This document shows positions 1 through 8,992 of a DNA stretch of 64,000 bases, piece by piece. The first letter of the stretch is position 1; every line of letters starts with the position of its first letter. A model generated the notes under the pieces. The model had not been told where the DNA came from, ran no database searches, and was given only the letters and a program-made list of their open reading frames with translations. The position numbers and the translations under genes are program-made. The DNA comes from Branchiostoma floridae (lineage: Eukaryota > Chordata > Leptocardii > Amphioxiformes > Branchiostomatidae): contig NC_049996.1 in assembly GCF_000003815.2 (NCBI RefSeq), positions 16,321,452-16,385,451 of the forward strand. Reading direction: 5' to 3'.

Positions 1-168
1 GAACATTTTTCCATAACAGCAAGGACGTTATATCAGATATAGCGTCCTTGATAACAGTAAGAGACTACAGTGCTTTTGGTGGTACCGGGAAATTAAAAAC
101 ACCGTGAAAAGTCTACTATCCCGCTACCGCGAAATTGAATCTCCGCGAACTTAAATGCATTTACAGTA
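1..168. repeat. MITE family A, copy 1 (left end off window)
   Basis: The right part of a 210-bp inverted-repeat element whose intact copies begin TACTGTAAATGCA and end TGCATTTACAGTA and are rich in TTCGCGG/CCGCGAA. The terminal TGCATTTACAGTA is at 156-168. It holds a secondary insertion of a small palindrome at about 21-52 (arms CAAGGACG...CGTCCTTG). Other copies in the window: 6049-6260, 24580-24791, 31850-32052, 50665-50873 and 62298-62465. Confidence 0.75.
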
Positions 169-954
169 CATGTACTTTCACCTCAGGCTCTGTTTTCTTG
201 TAAATTTTCCAGTTATTTTCTTAAAACCCGAGAACCAACAACTAAATTTGGTTTGGCCCCAATGAGTTGACAGACATGATGATTACAGATGACATGATTT
301 CCCCTGACAAGCTGATTGTTCTTCACACAGCAGGGAAATTTAATTTATCCCGTCCATTCATCAATCAATACAGCCTCCCCACCTCCGGTACAATGGCCTG
401 ATTATACCGCCTCGTTAGGAAATTAATTATTGACGATGTTCAGAACAAAGGGCGTGACATCTGCGGCTGCTAAGCTCATCAGGAGAAAGTTAATTATTTA
501 GATTTCCCTGCGGGGAGGTTCGGCCACATCAGGTTAATTTGTTGGTTCTTAGATTTTTAAAAAAATCAATGTTGAACAAGATCAGTCTGAGGGAAAAGTC
601 TGTACCTCAGTACACACGTGTTTATGAAGGGCTCGAAATACCCACTTGCCCACTTGAAAATGCAACAACATTTTGCTTTGCGCAACTTAATTTCAAACCC
701 AGGTTGCACACTGCGCAAACTGAAATTTTGCAGTTAGAACACTACTTTTTCCCCACCTACGTGCATATGCTTTTGTATTTATTTTTTTAATAACAAAAAA
801 CATATTACATACTTACAAATGGAAGAAAAGATAATGGATAAGTAGATGATTTAAAGAAAGTGGGACAACCTGAAATGTTGATGGCGCAACTTGGCTTTTG
901 ACTCAGGTTGCCACTTGGACAACCTGGATGAAAAAAGTATTTCGGGCACTGGTT

Positions 955-1085
955 AGACATCCCGGTGAACAATATTCAAATACAACTCAATCTCTACAAC
1001 TGGATAAAAATGGAGATTTACATCCGTATATTTCAAGTGACATCCATCCCTCTGCTTCAGCATCACCAGAATGAACTGGTACACA
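955..1085 (+). repeat. Family D dispersed repeat
   Basis: Shares the string AGACATCC(A/C)GGT.AACAATATTCAAATAC...TACAACTGGATAAAA...GTGACATCCATC with 22720-22855 (opposite orientation) and 52598-52700 (same orientation). Non-coding; a MITE or SINE tail. The element class is not known to me. Confidence 0.55.
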
Positions 1086-1649
1086 CAGTTTTAGGGAGTG
1101 GATTAGAATGATAAGATGCATGTTTTCTCATCCCTCAGTCTGTTGTTATCAGGAGGTTTTGAAGAATTTCTGTTTTTCTGATGTCCAAAATACATGTGTA
1201 CCAAGGAATTGAATTTGTGTGATGTGGTGTCCAATTGGAGGTTGGCACTTTCCTACTACAGAGCATTTTTCATTTTACGCACTGCTCCATACACAAATTC
1301 TGGAGACAACCAGAGAGTACCTAATGGAACAGACTGTGAACTGTGTTTGACCTAAAATGTCAGCAGAGTTGACAAATTCCATGTTCAGTTTCTCCAGTCT
1401 GACCCTTTGACCTTGGGAATCAGAATTCAGTAAGAACAGCAGTGACAAGGTCACATTCTTCACCTTGCAAGGAACAGAAGGAGTGGTAGCACGTTTCTAA
1501 AGTTCCAAATCTGAGGAAATTGGGAGGTTTTACTTCAGATCTATTCTGTGTGCAGCTGTGCCCCCTGTCTGCTAAGAGTTGGAACTGCAGCCAGGATCTT
1601 CAGCATTCAGAAGATTATGGAGAACAACTGTTGAGATTTCTTTAATTCC

Positions 1650-1860
1650 TCACATCACTCAGGTTAAATGACTAGCTTTGGCTAGGGATGTCCCTTGGAT
1701 AAGACATAAAACCAGCGTCCTGTGTGAGAGCCACACCTCAAGCATGTTAAAGAATCCACCACATTTACAGAAACTGAGAAAGTGAGAAACAAGCAGGGTT
1801 CCTTCCCAGTGTGAGTGGATCAAACCTCACAGTCTGATCTTACACAGCTTGTACCTTAGA
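1650..1860 (+). repeat. Diverged SINE-body copy
   Basis: The order of blocks (tcaggtTaaaTGA, CTAGCTTTGG, GATGTCCCTTGGATA, GAGAGCCACAC, GCA(C/T)GTTAAAGAA) matches the body of the tRNA-derived SINE seen better preserved at 28405-28885 and 37688-37990. It is strongly diverged and lacks the tRNA-like head. Confidence 0.55.
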
Positions 1861-2939
1861 CTGTCCAAAACATGTGCTATGCCCAAAGGTGGTTTATCGG
1901 TTATGCAATACAAACAAACAAATTCCAAGTTAACCCTTGTGTCTTAAACTGTGCCATCTGCTGGTAGAAACAGGACTGAGGTTGTAGCTATTTGAAGTGT
2001 TTTGTTGTTTTCATCCATGAAAATTACCAGTATGATCCTTTCTTTGTGTTAAGCTGAATCCTGATAACAAACCAGCAACAGCTGGGAGCACCAGTCTTTT
2101 CTTTATTGAAAATAATGAAAAATTTTCTTGCCATTGGCATAGAAGAATATCAATGTTTTTCATTTATCAATTTAAAAGTTCACAGCAGATTGTTACAAAC
2201 TTTTATCCTCCAAATAACATGTCACCCACCATGTCGCAGAACTTGTGGTTGTTTGTACGCCAACTTGTCGTGTTCCATCTTGATTGTTTTCCATTGCCAG
2301 CTTTTATTTTATGTGTGTTGAACTGCATTCTTTTAATATCAATCAATTTGTATTTGAAATTGTTTTACATTTGTCTTGTATGCTTCTGAGGTGAGGGCCT
2401 CTTAATGTTGTTTTTGCCCCATCCTCAATGTCTTAATGTGAATAATATGAAATAAATCAACATGTTTACAGAATGTGTTGAGATTAAAACAGACATGTAG
2501 GAAAACGGAAATCCATTTGTAAACATTTTGCTGAAATCTCAGCATCTACATCAGATTACCGCTGCTTCCTTTCATTAACCTCAAATGTCCCCTTCTATTT
2601 CTCAATTAACAACCTAATTAGCGCCTTCTGACATCGTTAGCTGGGGATAACTAATCCATCAAATTAGACAAGACCTCACCACAGATAGGAGGATGTCTCA
2701 GGATGGTGTGTGTGTGGGGAGGGGGGGGGGGTAGCATCTTAGTTAGGGGAATATTTGGAAGAAGCATTATACTAGATACTAAACTATACTAGATTTTAAA
2801 CTAAAAAAAGCGAACTTTTCTCTTCCGTACCATCAATCTATAGAATGTCCTAGCACCAAACATCAAATCCCTGCCCAACATCTCAACGCAATGTACCATG
2901 TCTTCTCAAGTTAATCTTTTTTTATGATTGTGTATGTTT

Positions 2940-3066
2940 CTTTTGATCTGTTATGTATATATACATGTATGTTTGCATTGTATATCTATATTTTATTGTT
3001 GGAACCCTGGTAAACTAGCCCTAAATAGGGCTAAAGTAAAGGGTATCTGAATAAAGGAATATCTAG
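2940..3066 (+). repeat. Non-LTR retrotransposon-type 3' end
   Basis: The segment ends GGAACCCTGGTAAAC..GGGCTAAAG..GTATCTGAATAAAGG, a short structured tail followed by an ATAAA-like unit. This is the kind of end left by 5'-truncated CR1/L2-type LINEs. No reverse transcriptase coding is left. Confidence 0.35.
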
Positions 3067-3136
3067 GACTAGATGCTAGAGACACATATACATACCCAAA
3101 AATGTTGAAACACCAGTGCCATTGTCACTTCTATTA

Positions 3137-3735
3137 GCCTGAGTATCATCCTCCGTAGTAACCGTTGNNNNNNNNNNNNNNNNNNNNNNNNNNNNNNNNN
3201 NNNNNNNNNNNNNNNNNNNNNNNNNNNNNNNNNNNNNNNNNNNNNNNNNNNNNNNNNNNNNNNNNNNNNNNNNNNNNNNNNNNNNNNNNNNNNNNNNNNN
3301 NNNNNNNNNNNNNNNNNNNNNNNNNNNNNNNNNNNNNNNNNNNNNNNNNNNNNNNNNNNNNNNNNNNNNNNNNNNNNNNNNNNNNNNNNNNNNNNNNNNN
3401 NNNNNNNNNNNNNNNNNNNNNNNNNNNNNNNNNNNNNNNNNNNNNNNNNNNNNNNNNNNNNNNNNNNNNNNNNNNNNNNNNNNNNNNNNNNNNNNNNNNN
3501 NNNNNNNNNNNNNNNNNNNNNNNNNNNNNNNNNNNNNNNNNNNNNNNNNNNNNNNNNNNNNNNNNNNNNNNNNNNNNNNNNNNNNNNNNNNNNNNNNNNN
3601 NNNNNNNNNNNNNNNNNNNNNNNNNNNNNNNNNNNNNNNNNNNNNNNNNNNNNNNNNNNNNNNNNNNNNNNNNNNNNNNNNNNNNNNNNNNNNNNNNNNN
3701 NNAACGGTTACTACGGAGGATGATACTCGGGCTAC
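3137..3735. repeat. Palindrome whose centre is an assembly gap (N run 3168-3702)
   Basis: The bases on the two sides of a 535-N gap are reverse complements: AGTATCATCCTCCGTAGTAA before the gap and TTACTACGGAGGATGATACT after it. The gap therefore lies inside a large inverted repeat, either a TIR transposon or a collapsed palindrome. The long open frames spanning it exist only because Ns carry no stops. Confidence 0.8.
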
Positions 3736-5348
3736 ACTTCTATGTACTACTGTAGTCACCACTTTTGTTGAGTCCCTTACAGTATGCAAGTTTGACTTGG
3801 CAAAAGTTTGAAATCTGGCCAAAATTTGACTGTTACAATATTAATGTTGGAGCATAGATGCCCTACTTTTTACTTGGTAGGGTCATCTGTTTGGGAGGGA
3901 GAAATCCAATGGTATTGTTTCGATCTTTTACTTTTAGTCGTAAATGTCAAAAATTCGAGAGTCAAAATCCTGAAATATATTTTATCTTTCCCCAAATCAG
4001 ACAAATTTGGTAACGTTAGGGATTTATTGATTTTTTTTTTTTTTTTCCAAATCATGTTCGTAGGGCCTGATGTTACCATCATGTTGATGAAGGGCGGCCC
4101 ATAGCGATAACTGTAGCAGCATCTCTTCTCCCTAAGTCAGAAACATCAAGCTTAAGCAAGCTTGACTTCACTGACTCAATAGGCGATTAATCAAACAGGA
4201 AGGTACAATCAGGGCTGCCCATGTGTAATCTGATGCGAATGTGCGGGACGAATGTCGGTATATGGTTACTGCAGTTTGGATGAGGGGATGAGTCATCGAG
4301 TATGATGTATGGACGGATCCCTCCCCTGATTGGTCAGATTAATGGATTTCCCCTGGGTACATTTTGGCGCCACTGACGTTTCTAGTCTCATATTTTTGGA
4401 ACATACCATTGTTAACACATGAGGGGGGAACAATTCAGTGAAAATCACCTTAATTGAATAATTCCCACCAAAAAATTTGGGAATGTCGAAAATCTACATC
4501 ATACATGTCTTGTTGATATTCAAATTAGTACATGTATAATTCTTGAAAGTATCTTTTGCACTTTTTACCTTTCTCCATCAAATATGGACTGTTCCAATGA
4601 TATTTATGTTTCTGCACAGTGCCCTGTAGTCAGTAATGGAATGTCCCCAGGCATTGTTCATGATATATGCAGGGTGAATGAGAGAGTGCTGGGTGTGGAT
4701 AGATTTACAATATCAGTATATGCAGTGGTGTTTTCTATGGAATGCACAGGTAAGATTTCTAGCATACTGCTATACATGTTTTCTTGTGAGGATTTTGCTA
4801 GTAGTTGTATAGAATTGAGTTTTTTTTTGTGTATGATGTATGAATGAGCTGCAAATTTTGAGCCATTTAAAATTTGTTATCCCATATATAAGCATTCCTA
4901 GACAAAAATGACCAAAAATTATTGTACAGCATTAGACATAGTCATTTTGTTTATTGTGATCAATGAATTTTTTCACATCACTTTGCCAAGTACAATATAT
5001 AAGGAAATTTGCCGTAACCAGTATTTGATTGTGGCTAATAATTACATTTATTAAAAACAATTATTGCATTTTACATCCATAAATAGCTTTACATAGTACA
5101 GCAAATAACTTACTAACATGTATAAGGGAATTTTCTGTTGTTTCTGAATGTAGCTAAGGTTGTAGTTTGTTTGGCCTGTATTTCATCAGGTGCCTTTGTA
5201 CATGAAAATTCCAGACTGGATTTGGTTCAATGAGTCACAAGTCTCCAGGGCTAAGCAAATTATTTTGCAGGATGTCAAGACGAAAACAGAGAAAAACATG
5301 CTTCAATATTCAGTCCATGAAAGTATGTTTACTAAGTAAGGAAAAGAA

Positions 5349-5565
5349 CAGGGCTGTCTCCAGCTTTAATTTTTTTTAGTCCCTCCCATTGTTTGGTGGC
5401 CAATGTTGTTGATTTTCCTTGTTTAACATGCCATTTTAAGCTTATGAATATAGAATTTCAACAGTTTCATGTCATGAAGTTCAGATTGGGACGAATGTGG
5501 TAATTTTCTTCCGTCCCAACAAGCAAATTTCCATCCTGGGATGGAGGGACAGGTCCTGGAGACAT
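5349..5565. repeat. Family K inverted-repeat element
   Basis: Begins AGGGCTGTCTCCAGCTTTAA and ends with GGGACAGGTCCTGGAGACA. The same ends are found at 28266-28350, 29958-30253 and 30465-30748, with a conserved interior (CAATGTTGTTGAT, TTCATGT..TGAAGTTCAG). Non-coding MITE-like element. Confidence 0.6.
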
Positions 5566-6048
5566 CTCTTTAATCTGATTCTGTGCTTATTTGATTATAC
5601 TGTACTTTTAAGTGATGTTTTAGCGAGTTGACTTATGTGAACACAGAGGGCTGGGAGGAAAAGTTAAATCTGACTCTGAACTGTGTACCAAGGTACAGAC
5701 TTTCCCTTCAAAAACTGTTTTCAGGTTGATTTTCAATTTCAGAATTTTTATTCAAATCCAAGAACCGACAGACTGAATTGGTTGGGCCTTCTGTAATCTC
5801 AGTCATTCAAGATAAAACAGCCGTTTCAATAATCACTTTCCCTTACACAACTGCCGGATGTTTTTCCACTTCCAGTTGCCTCTAAAAGTCTTTAGAAGTG
5901 AAAGTGCTCTGCATGTGGGTGACCACTTCCCTCTTCTCACTTTCACTTAGACATGCCCACTTTCACTTTCATTCACTCACTTTTCCTGTTTAAGATTTGG
6001 AAGAAATTTCGTTTCTTTCTGTGAAGAAAATTGTTGGTGTTTATGATA

Positions 6049-6260
6049 TACTGTAAATGCATTTAAGTTCGCAGGGATTTAATTTCACGGTACCAGGGAA
6101 AAGGACTTTTCCCGGTGGTTTTAATTTCGCGGTAACACCATAGACTGCAGTGTAATACCATAATAGAAAAATAGTCGCGATGGTTTTAAGTTCGCGGTGA
6201 AGTGGTCACCGCGAAAACTGCGAACATTAATCCACCGTGAACATTTCTGCATTTACAGTA
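6049..6260. repeat. MITE family A, intact 212-bp copy
   Basis: Both ends are present (TACTGTAAATGCA ... TGCATTTACAGTA). The interior is full of TTCGCGGT and its complement, so nearly the whole element can fold on itself. Confidence 0.85.
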
Positions 6261-6547
6261 TCAGTCCTTTTGTCTTGGGGGAAATTTGGTTTGCCTACTT
6301 GTCATTTATAGCAAAGTAATTTTCTTGACAACTCCCTATCTTTGCTGTTAAGGCTCATGTTTATGTATATTTCTTTTCCTTGTGTAGAAGCTCCTCCTTA
6401 TGAACACATGTAGCATTGCAGGTAAAGAAGGGAATGAGGAAAAAGTAATTACAGCAGTGGAACCATCAGATTCAGAGAAGACAAATTTTGTGCTATGTTA
6501 AAAGATTTGCAACTGATTAGAACTTCAATCTTGTAATCAGTGCAAAT

Positions 6548-6875
6548 TAGGGGTGGGTACCGGTACAGAAAATTGAATTGGTGATGCTCAAAATAATGGT
6601 CCACTTCGCTACAAAGAGTATGTTTTGTGTAGTATTTGACTCCCACTGGCATTCTAGAACCCTGCAAGACTCTGTACGATTGACTGGAAAACTTTGTAGA
6701 AATGACTATAAACTCTACTCTACTTCGCTCTTGTAATTTTCTTCGACTGGTTAGCCCCCAAACGCATAAATTTCTGATCATATAATCCATTTATTTTCTA
6801 ATAGGTCCAACATCCGGTCCACTACTTTTTTCAGGTCCGGTTTTTCCGGACCGGTACAATAAGAAAAAACGGTTT
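6548..6875. repeat. Family B element, rearranged copy
   Basis: Starts TAGGGGTGGGTACCGGTACAG and ends CCGGACCGGTACAATAAGAAA. Interior pieces (the stretch around TACAAAGAGT, the CTCTACTTCGCTC block) are inverted relatives of those in 7305-7719 and 44967-45434. It looks like a truncated or inverted member of that family. Confidence 0.55.
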
Positions 6876-6934
6876 TGTCTGCCTAGAGTACTAATGTATT
6901 CAAATTTTGTCTGACCCTTACCAGTCCTCTTCAC

Positions 6935-7000
6935 TCATGACCTCAATGAAAAGCGGACTGCAGATTTTCTATCAATATATAAATGCTCAAACAAACAAAC
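6935..7000 (+). repeat. Short dispersed repeat ending in AAAC/AAAT units
   Basis: The block TGACCTCAATGAAAAGCGG.CTGCAG followed by an (AAACA)-like tail recurs at 21620-21690. This suggests a SINE or LINE 3' end with a simple-sequence tail. Confidence 0.45.
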
Positions 7001-7304
7001 TTTGCCTTTAAGCTTAGGCTCCCTCTGGCAGCACTTGGAGAAACTGCAGTACAGAAACACGCACAAACAAACAGATTTGTCTGCAGGGGCATTTATAACA
7101 ATGCCATAAATCACTTTATTGTCCATACTTTTGTGTATAACATGTATACATATAAGTACTGGAGTATATAGTCTTATTACCTCTATGTTCATTATGGCAA
7201 ATCATCTGTAACATTCTAACTAGATTCTTATACACGTGAAGTTTTAAGCATCTTTACAGGTCAGTTTTGATACTTTGTCCTCTGTTGTATCATGAAGTCT
7301 TTCT

Positions 7305-7719
7305 ACTAGGGCTGGGTATCGGTACAGCGTACCGGTACAAAACCGGTTTTTCTTATTGGACCGGTCCAGAAAAACCGGACCTGAAAAAATTAGGTGGACC
7401 GGATGTTGGACCGATTAGAAAATTAACAGATTATTTTATCAGGCATTCACACGTTTTGACGCTTGCAGGTGGAAGAAAATAACAAGAGTGAAGTAGAGTA
7501 GAGTTTTACAGTCAATCGTACAGGTGCAGTTAGCGTTGTAGGATTTTGAAACGTCAGTGTAAGTCTAATACTCCACCAAACAGATTTCTTTGTAGTGAAA
7601 TGGACCATTGGTATGAGTCATACTGCATCAGGTCCAGGTTCAGGTCCAGACCTGGACCTGATCCTTTGGACCTGAACCGGACCTGGACCTGAATTTTCTG
7701 TACCGGTACCCAGCCCTAC
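7305..7719. repeat. MITE family B, intact copy
   Basis: Terminal inverted repeats AGGGCTGGGTATCGGTAC and GTACCGGTACCCAGCCCT bound about 415 bp. The interior has opposed ACCGG and GGTCCAGGT-type blocks. TTCTAC lies on both sides and could be the target duplication. A second full member lies at 44967-45434. Confidence 0.8.
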
Positions 7720-8284
7720 TTTCTACCATGTTGAAGCTTAACAGTTTACTTTAAAGAACCTCTTATTGAAATTACTTGCACAAGCTTATATTTAAGTTAT
7801 AATCACAGTCAAAATCTGTCACCTGGTTCCTGCATACATTACACATGTCCTGCAACAGAAAATGATTTTCTATCTTCCCCTGTTGCCATTTCATCATACT
7901 TTCACACAAAAGTTTATTTCCAAACTATAAACTGTAACTATATCTGTTACTGTTAGATATAACTGTAAACTATATGGTCGACTATTGGTTTTTTACTAAT
8001 GAATTGTGCTAATTTTTCGTCTCTCTCCAATCTTTAGCCTTAATTCTGTCTTCTGTTGTGTAGGTAAGAGTATGGTTACATATCAAGCATTTGAACACAG
8101 TCTCATACTTTTGTACATTCATAAATAAATCAATTTTGTCCTTAGATTAATTTCTCAAATCAAATTAAAATCAATTTCTCATACCAGCCCAGCTGCCACT
8201 AGTACAACCTCCACTATTCCTTTTTTCAGGTTATGATTTCAAATTTTTCTTCCAGTTTGACTGTATTTTCCAACCTTGCCAGCC

Positions 8285-8992
8285 GATTATTCCACAATCA
8301 GTTTTCGTGTCCAATTGAATAGCTGAAAGTTTATCAGTATTGCTAGAATTTCTTATGATCCCTAAGGACCCTAACTACAATTTTCATCCCAAAGTATTGG
8401 ACATGCCCAAAAGTTACGATGACACAACATTTTATTCCTTGACTGATGTTGTGCTGTCCCTTCCCAAAATAGTTCCCAACCCTGCTCAATGATTATTCCA
8501 CAGAATCAGTTCCCCGTCCGATAGCTGACAGTTTCTCATCAGTATTGCTAGAATTTATTACGATCTTTAACTACAATTTTCAAGACAAAGTATTGGACTT
8601 GCCCCAAAATTTACGACTATACAACATTTTACTCATAGTGAACTAAGCCCTTGATTGGCGTTCTGCTGTCATATCTTAATATTTCCCAACCCCCGCTCGC
8701 TGATTATTCCACAGAATCAGTTTTCCTGTCCAATTGAATAGCTGAAAGTTGATCAGTATTGCTGTGCTAGATAGGCGACGCCTCATTGGGCGAGCCTAAC
8801 AGTATAGAGAGCAATTCGTTTAACAAGAATTTCCAGAACTTAATAATAGGCATGTCAGGAATTTTTTTTTCACGCATGTGTAGTTGTTTTAATTTGTTAC
8901 AGTTTTGAACACAAAATATTGGACTTGCCCCAAATTTATGACGGCACAACATTGAATGGCATTGTACCGTCTTTTCCATATTTGATCGACAA
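8285..8992 (-). repeat. Exon-edge array: copies of the LRR gene stop-codon region
   Basis: The last coding bases, stop codon and start of the 3' UTR of the LRR gene (plus-strand reading ATTATTCCACGGAATCAGTT at 8992) are repeated downstream of the gene at 8285, 8491 and 8702 as GATTATTCCACA(GA)ATCAG. Each copy is followed by the same 3' flank (TATTGGAC(A/T)TGCCC...ACGAC..ACAACATT). Unit spacing is about 206, 211 and 288 bp. The copies have drifted and could serve as alternative 3' UTR. Confidence 0.75.

Larger units (their letters stand above)
169..8240. other. Gene-poor left flank made of dispersed repeats
   Basis: I see no exon with a family-like translation here. Open frames are short, AT-rich and without splice context. 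Recognisable pieces are a family D element (955-1085), a SINE-body remnant (1650-1860), a LINE-type 3' end (2940-3066), a palindrome with a gap (3140-3735), a family K element (5349-5565), family A (6049-6260) and family B copies (6548-6875, 7305-7719). An AATAAAT at about 2450 after a T-rich stretch could be a 3' UTR end of a gene lying to the left, but nothing coding supports this. Confidence 0.5.

Noticed and set aside
3076-3822. Open frames of 196-248 codons on both strands
   Set aside because: They are open only because they cross 535 Ns; the sequenced ends are repeat arms.
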